Shown: piece after piece, positions 37,390-44,866 of the stretch | Position numbering within the stretch: position 1 is the first letter of the stretch | Layout of the letters: each line of letters opens with the position of its first letter | Origin: Enterospora canceri | Taxonomy: Eukaryota > Microsporidia > Enterocytozoonidae | Assembly (NCBI GenBank): GCA_002087915.1 | Contig: LWDP01000010.1 | Location: 1 to 62,324, forward strand | Length of the DNA stretch: 62,324 nt | Direction of reading: 5' to 3' | Position numbers and translations under genes: made by a program | Notes under the pieces: generated by a model | The model's input: the letters and a program-made list of their open reading frames with translations, nothing else | Told to the model about the DNA's origin: nothing | Database searches by the model: none

Positions 37390-39069
37390 TTAATTCTGTG
37401 ACCTTCTCTTAAGATTCCTGTTATGTTCGTAGTATTCTACGTCACTCTTAGTCATCACACCCTCATCAATCCACTTCTTTACCCTCGCCTCAATTTTGCC
37501 TATTTTTATTGGACTGTTCTTAACCAAATTCCCCAGCATCATCCCAAATGCCTTTGCTTGCTTCCTTCCCTTAATTTCATCTCGTAGCACAAAACTGAAA
37601 TCAACTGTCTCATTCCTTGATATCAAGTACTTCACAATATCATAGAATATGAAACGTGGCTCAATCTTAGCCAAATTGGTCTCAAATCTACGCCAATGTT
37701 CCGTCTTATACTCCTTGTCCATGGTCATCCTCAATAACTCACTGATCACATAGTCACTTTCACCTGATTCCTCTACAATTTTCTTGATTCCATCAATATT
37801 GATGTTCGTGTACGTTTTATAGGCCAAATCCCTGAAATTACTTTCAATAAATCGCACTATCTCATCCAAGTGTGACATTTGTAAGTTGTTTTTCTCAATA
37901 AATTCACGTGCTACCTCATAAATGTTGTCTTTCTTATTGAAACTCAACGTGTAATTCTTCCCATCCAATTCCACATTGAAAGAGTGATCATATTTTCCCT
38001 CTGCTTGTCCTATCAGAATCCACTCTCCTGTCTTACTCTGCTCATAGACTGATCCAGAATGCACCTTGTACGTCTTTCCATCTGTGGTGAATACCTGATC
38101 CTTAATTGGCTCCGATTTACTCTTTTTATCGCCATTGATCTCATTATCATTCTTTTTTGATTTCTCAATCACAGGCACCTCTCCAGTCAAGCAAGACTCA
38201 ATCAAATGGACACATCCATCACTGCCACCAGCATAGACAATACCATCACACTCTCTGATGCTCCAAACACTCTTACAGTCCAATTGGATCTTCTGCCTAA
38301 CCTGTAGATTTCTGTTTAAAACGTACACAATTCCATTTTCACCCCCAATAAATAGGGCATCTTTGTGGTGTACCATTGTGTAACACAGTCCCTGGAGAGA
38401 ACGAATATTCAGCAGTAGCCCATTCATTTTGAATTTGAACACGTTTCCGTCATTATCCAATGAGTAGATGCAATCAGATCCAATATCTGGGTCATATTCA
38501 GCCAGAATGGATCGTACTGGATAGTTATGGTAATCCAGTGACTTGAATGTGGCACCCTGCTTCTCCTCAAACCAGCTGAATACCCTGATCACGCCATCAG
38601 CACAGCCTGTCAGTATCTTACGGTGGTCTTCTTCTTCCTTCTTCTCCAGAATCCGTACAGTCCAAACTGATTCAGGATGCATAAATAGACTTATATAAAC
38701 ATTTGTGCTTGAAATGTACAGAATGGCATTGTTATCCCATCCACCTGAACAGAGGTATCCATCTCTATGGTCCATTGCACAGACATTCTTAGTATGCGCG
38801 TAGATGAAGAATGACTTGAATTCATCGTTCTCTTTTACGACTGCCCTGACTTCTCCATTTTGTAGTCCAACGAAAACAACTTTTTGGGGGGTGGAACAGA
38901 CTGAATTTACGTGAGCTGGAACAGGAACACTTTGGAGATGATCATCGTCAACTGGTCCATCTGAGATCCAAATCGTGTTGGTTCTGCCTCCAAATACACT
39001 GCAATCAGCACTAATGGCCTTCAGGTCGCCATTCATAATTTTCGTCTTCTTCTTTAACCTATGCATCAT
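37390..39069 (-). CDS. DOA1: Doa1/Ufd3/PLAA-like ubiquitin-binding protein
   Basis: This 559-aa protein has a WD40 propeller in residues 1-300, then a PFU domain at about 325-420 (GKTYKVHSGSVYEQSKTGEW and HSFNVELDGKNYTLSFN). A short C-terminal helical part may be a shortened PUL domain. Doa1 binds ubiquitin and Cdc48 to control ubiquitin levels and degradation. The C-terminus is shorter than in yeast (715 aa). Together with the p47/Shp1-type gene at 47.9 kb and Rpt6 at 50.4 kb, it indicates an intact Cdc48-proteasome route. The start follows TTACCCCAAA, with two adjacent ATGs. Confidence 0.87.
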   Translation of the reverse strand: MMHRLKKKTKIMNGDLKAISADCSVFGGRTNTIWISDGPVDDDHLQSVPVPAHVNSVCSTPQKVVFVGLQNGEVRAVVKENDEFKSFFIYAHTKNVCAMDHRDGYLCSGGWDNNAILYISSTNVYISLFMHPESVWTVRILEKKEEEDHRKILTGCADGVIRVFSWFEEKQGATFKSLDYHNYPVRSILAEYDPDIGSDCIYSLDNDGNVFKFKMNGLLLNIRSLQGLCYTMVHHKDALFIGGENGIVYVLNRNLQVRQKIQLDCKSVWSIRECDGIVYAGGSDGCVHLIESCLTGEVPVIEKSKKNDNEINGDKKSKSEPIKDQVFTTDGKTYKVHSGSVYEQSKTGEWILIGQAEGKYDHSFNVELDGKNYTLSFNKKDNIYEVAREFIEKNNLQMSHLDEIVRFIESNFRDLAYKTYTNINIDGIKKIVEESGESDYVISELLRMTMDKEYKTEHWRRFETNLAKIEPRFIFYDIVKYLISRNETVDFSFVLRDEIKGRKQAKAFGMMLGNLVKNSPIKIGKIEARVKKWIDEGVMTKSDVEYYEHNRNLKRRSQN

Positions 39070-39107
39070 TTTGGGGTAAAATGCATAAATTAATGCATAT
39101 TCATTTA

Positions 39108-40523
39108 CTAATCGACCATTCCATGTTTTCGCTGAGCTTCTTCTGTGAAATGGTAGTCGAAGAAGAACTCCTCTCCCTTGTAGATGTCTCTCTTGGCGTA
39201 GAATACGATCTTAGTCACGCCTCTGAGTGTCTTCACGGTCGTCCTCAAATTTGCATCATCACTACTGTGATTTATGTATCTGCTCTTGTTTCCCAAAATG
39301 AATGCATCAATCGACCACATCACGTCTGTTCCCCTGTTGGCCATGTTGAACAAATAGCTCAGGTTGTTCATCTCGTAGAAGTTTCCTCTTCTTTCTGCCT
39401 CCTTGTCACTTACTATTTCACCTGTATGTTCCATCACAAACTCATTCTTTTTTATGACATCTTCTTCACAAAATAGTCCAAATCCATGAATGGCTGAGCT
39501 ATGAACCACACTTTGCTTGTGTTCAGTCGTATACGAGTTGCCACAGGCCTCAGTTCCAGAGCAGCAGCTGCAAATGGCTGGGTCACAGAATCTCTGGTTT
39601 ACGGTGCATATGCAGTCTTCTCTGCATCCGCCTACGCAGTTGCAGTACTTCATGTTCTTGCAACAGGTGCAGAAGCAGCTCATCTCGCACAGAATGTCGT
39701 TTCTGGCGCAGCTGCAGTTTTTCTTCGTGCATGAACCAGCGTGTTTGCAAGGCGTAAAGAACTCCATGAACACGATTTCCTTGTACATTTTCTCATATGT
39801 TTTTATAGGCAGCTTCTTCGCCTTAATTTCATTACAGTTGATTGTAAATGGCACTAGAAGCTCAATCAGCCTCTTTGTCACACACGGCTTCAGACTCAGA
39901 CACAGCAGGTGCCTGAAGACTCTGCTTCCTGAATATTCTTCAAACAGCTCAGAGACGCCCTTTGTCTCCTTCTGTCCTTCTTTGCTGTCTGCAAAGCAGA
40001 TGCATCCTTCGTCCTCGTCTGGATTGAGAATGGCTCCCGTCTGAATGTGGTGGATTCCACAGTTGAAGAGGAGACACGTGTTGCAGAAGAGCCGCTTCAT
40101 GTTCGATTCGTCTATTTTTGGTTTATGCAACTTCAGAAATCTATAGGCATCGTCTGATCCACCACATTCCTCTATAAATGCCCTATTTGCAACATCCTTC
40201 ATGGAAAGAGGCTGCTCTCCAATCACAGTCCCATCGTACCAACTTATGTTTGTAGGCTTATTCGTTCTTATATATGGCATGAATCGCAGTATTGGATCAT
40301 CCTTCGTAAACAGGTTTGTTTTAGTCGTAGTCAGGTAGTTAGTTCGAGGGTCTGGCTGAATATACGGCAAAATGGCCCTTATTCCTGGTATTTCATATTT
40401 CATCTTCTTCGTATCGCTCCGCTCTATGTTCGTCTCGTTGTCTCGGAGTATTCTTGCTACTGTTCTCGCGTATTCCAACTCCAATTTGGTGTATGCTGTT
40501 CTCAGCTCACTCGTTGGATCCAT
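39108..40523 (-). CDS. E(z)/EZH2-type histone H3K27 methyltransferase
   Basis: This 471-aa protein contains an MCSS-like motif at about residues 142-163 (MKRLFCNTCLLFNCGIHHIQ), a Cys-rich CXC domain at 259-329, and a SET domain at 337-460 with HGFGLF, EFVMEHTGEIVSDKEAERRG, the NHS motif at 418-420 and FFFDYHF with the catalytic Tyr457. There is no post-SET motif, as expected for E(z). E(z) is the PRC2 catalytic subunit methylating H3 Lys27. It is shorter than animal EZH2 (about 750 aa), lacking most of the N-terminal regulatory part. In NHSSDDANL the usual Cys of NHSxxPNC is Leu. An EED-like gene lies 0.8 kb away on the same strand. Confidence 0.9.
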   Translation of the reverse strand: MDPTSELRTAYTKLELEYARTVARILRDNETNIERSDTKKMKYEIPGIRAILPYIQPDPRTNYLTTTKTNLFTKDDPILRFMPYIRTNKPTNISWYDGTVIGEQPLSMKDVANRAFIEECGGSDDAYRFLKLHKPKIDESNMKRLFCNTCLLFNCGIHHIQTGAILNPDEDEGCICFADSKEGQKETKGVSELFEEYSGSRVFRHLLCLSLKPCVTKRLIELLVPFTINCNEIKAKKLPIKTYEKMYKEIVFMEFFTPCKHAGSCTKKNCSCARNDILCEMSCFCTCCKNMKYCNCVGGCREDCICTVNQRFCDPAICSCCSGTEACGNSYTTEHKQSVVHSSAIHGFGLFCEEDVIKKNEFVMEHTGEIVSDKEAERRGNFYEMNNLSYLFNMANRGTDVMWSIDAFILGNKSRYINHSSDDANLRTTVKTLRGVTKIVFYAKRDIYKGEEFFFDYHFTEEAQRKHGMVD

Positions 40524-40707
40524 TAGCTCAAAGTTGACGGTAAAATATTGCAGTATTTTTGTATGAGATGGTTTGTGTCACATAATATTGTTCAGGCTTT
40601 GATTAACTAGCACTATCTCAAATTATTACGTATTCTACCAGAATATATTCTGTTAATTGGTGTAACTTCAATTACTTATTCCCTAGTCCAACTTCTACCA
40701 TATTTAA

Positions 40708-41277
40708 ATGCCTCAGAAAAACACAGCCAGATTCTACTCAGAAACCAATGGATTGGTCAAGGCAATCGACTTCCTGTTGATCAAACGAGGTCTATTTGAA
40801 TATTTGATCAATCATTCTACAGAAGGTGGCACAACAGTAGCATACGGATTGATCAATATGCTGAGTCTCTTTTCACTCTCCAGAATACACTTTGAACTGC
40901 TCTATTTCAGTGGATTTGCATTGCACATGCCACAGCCAACTCTCATGCTACTGATCAAGGTGTATTTGATCAATTTCGCCATTTTCACAACTGCGATTCT
41001 CATTCACAACAGAAACAGTGGGAAAATCAGTCTGAATCTGTCAAGAATCATCCACGCATACGCCCTTGCCCATTGCTACGGTAGCTTCTACCTCCTATTC
41101 GTGATCTGGGAATACACTACGCTCTTCTACTTCTTTGCCTTGGACTTTCTGGTGAGCTGCTCTCTGCTTCTGGCTGCTGAAATTCTCACTGGAACCAAAT
41201 CACTCGCATATTTGTTGATTCTGATGATGTCATTAGTGAAATATGCATTTCTAGTCAGAAAATATACGAGAGTGTAA
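40708..41277 (+). CDS. Multi-pass membrane protein, possibly Arv1-like
   Basis: This 189-aa protein has four or five hydrophobic segments. The region NGLVKAIDFLLIKRGLFEYLINHS just before the first membrane segment recalls Arv1 (...IVLIDLILHKPQAYRHLLFN), an ER protein for sterol and GPI-anchor traffic, but the N-terminal zinc-binding Cys motifs of Arv1 are missing, so this is a weak suggestion. It lies alone on the plus strand between the E(z)-like and EED-like genes. No C-rich start element is adjacent to the ATG. Confidence 0.65.
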   Translation: MPQKNTARFYSETNGLVKAIDFLLIKRGLFEYLINHSTEGGTTVAYGLINMLSLFSLSRIHFELLYFSGFALHMPQPTLMLLIKVYLINFAIFTTAILIHNRNSGKISLNLSRIIHAYALAHCYGSFYLLFVIWEYTTLFYFFALDFLVSCSLLLAAEILTGTKSLAYLLILMMSLVKYAFLVRKYTRV

Positions 41278-41319
41278 ATTACCTGAATGAATCCAATCAC
41301 CCTGATCTATCCTAATAAA

Positions 41320-42348
41320 TTACCTAAATGAATTCAAATCAAACAGCTTCGTCTGAATGGCCGAACCATCAGTAATGAATATTCTATCACCAACATAAAC
41401 GAAATCCTGGCACCTTCCTGAATTCAGGCTGATTCTGAGAGGCTGATTATCTTCGCCTGTTTTTCTCAGATCAAAGAGATACATCTCCCCATTTGTTCCA
41501 ACTGCCATCAGAAATGTTCCAACCACCTTAAACGACCTACAAAACTCGTAGAGGCTGATTCTACCAAGAAGCAGTGCTGTTTTATCCCTAAAGAAGTCGG
41601 TTGAAACATTGCTGAATAAGTCGCCTGTGTTTTCGTACTGGTTCAGGACATCGTGGCTTGGTGTCACTGCCACTGAATCATTTCCAAGAGAAATAATCAG
41701 GTCACCGTAGTAACGTACGTCTTGAACGTGTGTCTTATGGATCTCGTGGTATTCGTATTTTGGTTTATTGATGAATTCATCACCAGTCAGCTCCCATTCG
41801 CGAATTGTGCAATCAGTTCCAACTGATGTGATTTTGTGGTGATGCCTGTGGATGTCAATGGCTAGCACTACGTCACGGTGGCACAGTATTCCACCCATTG
41901 TGGTCGTACACTCCCCTGTTACTACGTCCCATACACGTATTGAGCTGTCGTAGCTTCCTGTGATCACTTTATTTCCTACTGTTTTTATGCACGTTATTGC
42001 CCCAGTGTGTCCCCTAAGAATTTGAACAATTCGCCCTGTTTTTAGGTTCAGAATTTTGACTAAACCTGATTCGCCAGCAACTGCCAGATGGATACAGCTG
42101 CTGTTTCTATCATTTTCAGTCTTCTCAGACTTATTATCACCATTAATACTGCGCCAGGATGGATGCAGCTCCAGAAAGGCAGCACATAGAAACTTCTCCT
42201 CTGTGTCTGAATCCAGGTATCTTGAGAGCTGAATGAGACTGCTGTTCAGTATCACAATGGACCTGTGTCCTACTGCTGCCATCAGATCGTACTGGTCGTG
42301 GCTAAGGAGTTTGACCAAATTCACATTTTTCAAATTCAGCACGGCCAT
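41320..42348 (-). CDS. EED/ESC-like WD40 protein
   Basis: This 342-aa WD40 propeller resembles EED/ESC, the PRC2 subunit that binds trimethylated H3K27 and activates E(z). The order of shared phrases fits EED: HLAVAGESGLVKILNLKTG, ILRGHTGAITCIK, SSIRVWDVVTGECTTTMGG, CHRDVVLAIDIHRHHHKITS, CTIREWEL, HEIHKTHVQDVRYYGDLIIS and VVGTFLMAVGTNGEMYLFDL. The GDLIIS phrase matches LGDLILS of EED. The E(z)-like gene is 0.8 kb away. The start follows TATCCC; an ATG eight codons upstream (42372) would overlap the LSm2 start codon. The propeller is certain; EED identity is likely. Confidence 0.8.
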   Translation of the reverse strand: MAVLNLKNVNLVKLLSHDQYDLMAAVGHRSIVILNSSLIQLSRYLDSDTEEKFLCAAFLELHPSWRSINGDNKSEKTENDRNSSCIHLAVAGESGLVKILNLKTGRIVQILRGHTGAITCIKTVGNKVITGSYDSSIRVWDVVTGECTTTMGGILCHRDVVLAIDIHRHHHKITSVGTDCTIREWELTGDEFINKPKYEYHEIHKTHVQDVRYYGDLIISLGNDSVAVTPSHDVLNQYENTGDLFSNVSTDFFRDKTALLLGRISLYEFCRSFKVVGTFLMAVGTNGEMYLFDLRKTGEDNQPLRISLNSGRCQDFVYVGDRIFITDGSAIQTKLFDLNSFR

Positions 42349-42370
42349 GGGATATTTTTGTAACCACCCC
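42349..42370. promoter_or_regulatory. 22-bp divergent start region (EED-like / LSm2)
   Basis: Only 22 bp separate the start codons of two divergent genes. The segment carries GGGAT next to the minus-strand ATG (read as ATCCCATG) and CCACCCC next to the plus-strand ATG, with an AT-rich core (ATTTTTGTAA) between them. Both C-rich start elements touch their ATGs, so at least one transcript must start inside the spacer or within the opposite gene. Confidence 0.6.
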
Positions 42371-42664
42371 ATGATTTACTTCGAATACTTCAAGTCACAG
42401 ATTGAGAGACAAATAGTGGTCCATCTCAAGAACAGGATGGTATTCAGGGGAATCCTGAGGAACGTAGATCCATTCCTGAACATCAAGTTGGACAGTGTCC
42501 AAATTGAATCAGATAATGAGTTCATTAGCATAAAGAATGGGATAAAGAACATAAAAATGTGTTCAATCCGTGGCTCTGCAATCAAATGCATTGAAATGGA
42601 TCGAATTGGAATAGAAGAGAGACTCACTGAGGCATCCAGACTCAGATACAACATCGACAGGTAG
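42371..42664 (+). CDS. LSM2: LSm2, U6 snRNA-associated Sm-like protein
   Basis: This 97-aa protein is full length for LSm2. It opens MIYFEYFKSQIERQIVVHLK, with VFRGILRNVDPFLNIKLDSV (Sm1) and KMCSIRGSAIKCIEM (Sm2, IRG motif), matching the LSm2 pattern of ...VVVELKND...GTLxSVDQxLNxKL...FIRGS. LSm2 is part of the LSm2-8 ring on U6 snRNA and the LSm1-7 ring in mRNA decay. The ATG directly follows CCACCCC; a longer frame from 42233 runs inside the divergent gene and is rejected. Confidence 0.92.
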   Translation: MIYFEYFKSQIERQIVVHLKNRMVFRGILRNVDPFLNIKLDSVQIESDNEFISIKNGIKNIKMCSIRGSAIKCIEMDRIGIEERLTEASRLRYNIDR

Positions 42665-42714
42665 TGTTTATTTTCTGTTTCATTTCTGCTTTTATTCTGG
42701 CTCATTCCAGTACC

Positions 42715-44841
42715 ATGCTTCGTTCTGAAGAGATGTGTTCTATTGCACTCTATCTGAATGGAAATGGAATCAGATCAACGATGGATGACCTAGGCAGAAT
42801 GGACATCATCCAGATCAAGAAGAATCCAGTTAAAAAGAGCCAGACTGAAAATGTCAGCCTGAAGAATGCTGAGAGAGTTGAGCAGCAACTCGCCTACCTC
42901 AAAATAGGCGCATTCAACGAGAAGGCGGCTGAGATGTCATTTGATCAGGCAGCAGCTGAAATCACAAAGAGCTACAAGAAAATGGTTGATCTGAGACACA
43001 ACGAGAAGGATCTGAGAGCAAAGAAGGCTCATTTGGAAGAAGAGTATTTGATGGCAAAAGAGGCGTATCATTTTGTAGAGGACGTGAACAGGGGAAAGAG
43101 CATCAGGTTTGTGACATGCATTGTGGAGAGAGACAAGAAGTTTCTGATCAAAAAGGTGCTTAGAACGACGATGAAGAGGAATTGCTACGTGAAAATGGTT
43201 GATGTTGAATCAAAATACGGTACAATTCCATTGAGTGTCTTCATTGTCTATGTTTACGGGGATGATCCAGAAAGAAGAGCCAAGGAAGTTATTAGAACGA
43301 TGGGTGGACGCATTCTGGAGACTGAGAAGGAGACAAGGACGCTTCATGGGATACTGGAAACCAAAAGAGCACTGAGGGAGATTGGAAGAAGTCACCGTGA
43401 AATGAAGAAGGAAATAGCGGTAAATGAGGGCTGTTTGAGGGAGAAATACAAAGGGTGGCTTCAGACTGTGAGCAAAGAAAGACGCATTTGCGAGGCCATA
43501 AACAGCCTGGAATCGAGCAAGGCTGTTTCATTTGAATCGGTTGATGACGTACGAGATGTCTACTACACTGGAGAGGCGTGGATTCGTGCAGCAGATCTTG
43601 GTCGCCTGAAAGCGGCCACCAGTCGCAGAACAAGGGGCTTCTACTGCGAGGAGATCAAAACAAGGGCGGATGAGACAGTTCCAACGCATTTCAGGCTGAA
43701 TGAGTTCACCCGTGGATTCCAAAACATCACCAACGTATTTGGAATACCAAAATATCAGGAAATCAACCCAGCCATCTTCATGGTGTTCACATTCCCATTC
43801 ATGTTCGGTGCCATGTTTGGAGACGTCTGTCATGGACTGATTCTCCTCTTCATCTCCTCGTACATGATCAGAAATTTCAATGCCTACGATCACAATTGTG
43901 GGGTATTTCAGATTCTGCTTGAAGGCCGCTACATCGTCCTCTGCTGCTCATTGGCCACAATTTGGTTTGGCCTCCTCTACGGTGACTTTGCTGGAACCAG
44001 CATCGCCCTCTTCAGGTCGCAATTTGAGACTGGTCGAACGTATCCATTTGGAATTGATCCAATTTGGCACCACGCTGAAAACTCAATGACATTCACTAAC
44101 TCCCTCAAAATGAAAATGAGTCTCATTATTGGATTCATTCACATGTCAACTGGATCAGTGATATCACTGCTGAATGCAAGACACTTTCAGGACACCCTGA
44201 CATTCTACGCAGTGGCTCTCCCCCAATTCATCGCATTTGGCCTCTTTCTTGGCTATTTGGTCTTCCTCTGCCTCTACAAGTGGCTTGTTACGGTTGATCA
44301 CCCCTCTTTGGTTGAAGTACTGATTGGAATGTACACTGATCCATTCAATAATACAAATCAGATGTACAGTGGACAGCTCTACGTCCAACTGTTCATTCTG
44401 GCTGTCATTCTCCTCTGTGTCCCATGGATGTTCTTCTCTAAGCCACTCTTCTCAATTCTACGTCACCGTGTTAAGGGTGATCAAATACTTGATTTATGGA
44501 TCAATAGTGGAATACACACAATTGAGTTTGGATTGGGTCTCATCAGCAACACATCAAGCTACCTGCGTCTATGGGCAGTATCACTCGCCCATGTTCAACT
44601 AACAGGAGTACTCCACCAGTTTACAATTGGAGCAGGTGGAATATTCTACAAGGTGGCAATTGCACCAGTCTACGCATTGGCCACTCTTCTGCTTCTGATT
44701 GGACTTGAGGGGCTTTCAAGCTGTCTCCACGCTCTCAGGCTGAATTGGATTGAATTCTTCAGCAAATTCTACACCGGTGGTGGTGAAAAATTTGATCCAC
44801 TGGGATTCGAACTCACCTACGATGAGATCCACGATGAGTAA
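42715..44841 (+). CDS. VPH1: V-type ATPase subunit a
   Basis: This 708-aa protein starts MLRSEEMCSIALYL, the typical subunit a opening. The N-terminal half is cytosolic and coiled. The C-terminal half has eight or so membrane segments with FPFMFGAMFGDVCHG, LEVFGxxYG-like LIFFGLLYGDF-type sequence, and SSYLRLWAVSLAHVQLTGVL, where Arg618 corresponds to the essential proton-path arginine (R735 of yeast Vph1). It pumps protons into vacuoles or the spore posterior vacuole. The start is the ATG in GTACCATGC, with a short spacer after LSm2; a GTG reading from 42664 is rejected. Confidence 0.94.
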   Translation: MLRSEEMCSIALYLNGNGIRSTMDDLGRMDIIQIKKNPVKKSQTENVSLKNAERVEQQLAYLKIGAFNEKAAEMSFDQAAAEITKSYKKMVDLRHNEKDLRAKKAHLEEEYLMAKEAYHFVEDVNRGKSIRFVTCIVERDKKFLIKKVLRTTMKRNCYVKMVDVESKYGTIPLSVFIVYVYGDDPERRAKEVIRTMGGRILETEKETRTLHGILETKRALREIGRSHREMKKEIAVNEGCLREKYKGWLQTVSKERRICEAINSLESSKAVSFESVDDVRDVYYTGEAWIRAADLGRLKAATSRRTRGFYCEEIKTRADETVPTHFRLNEFTRGFQNITNVFGIPKYQEINPAIFMVFTFPFMFGAMFGDVCHGLILLFISSYMIRNFNAYDHNCGVFQILLEGRYIVLCCSLATIWFGLLYGDFAGTSIALFRSQFETGRTYPFGIDPIWHHAENSMTFTNSLKMKMSLIIGFIHMSTGSVISLLNARHFQDTLTFYAVALPQFIAFGLFLGYLVFLCLYKWLVTVDHPSLVEVLIGMYTDPFNNTNQMYSGQLYVQLFILAVILLCVPWMFFSKPLFSILRHRVKGDQILDLWINSGIHTIEFGLGLISNTSSYLRLWAVSLAHVQLTGVLHQFTIGAGGIFYKVAIAPVYALATLLLLIGLEGLSSCLHALRLNWIEFFSKFYTGGGEKFDPLGFELTYDEIHDE

Positions 44842-44866
44842 ATGATTCCAATAGGCAGACTGATTC

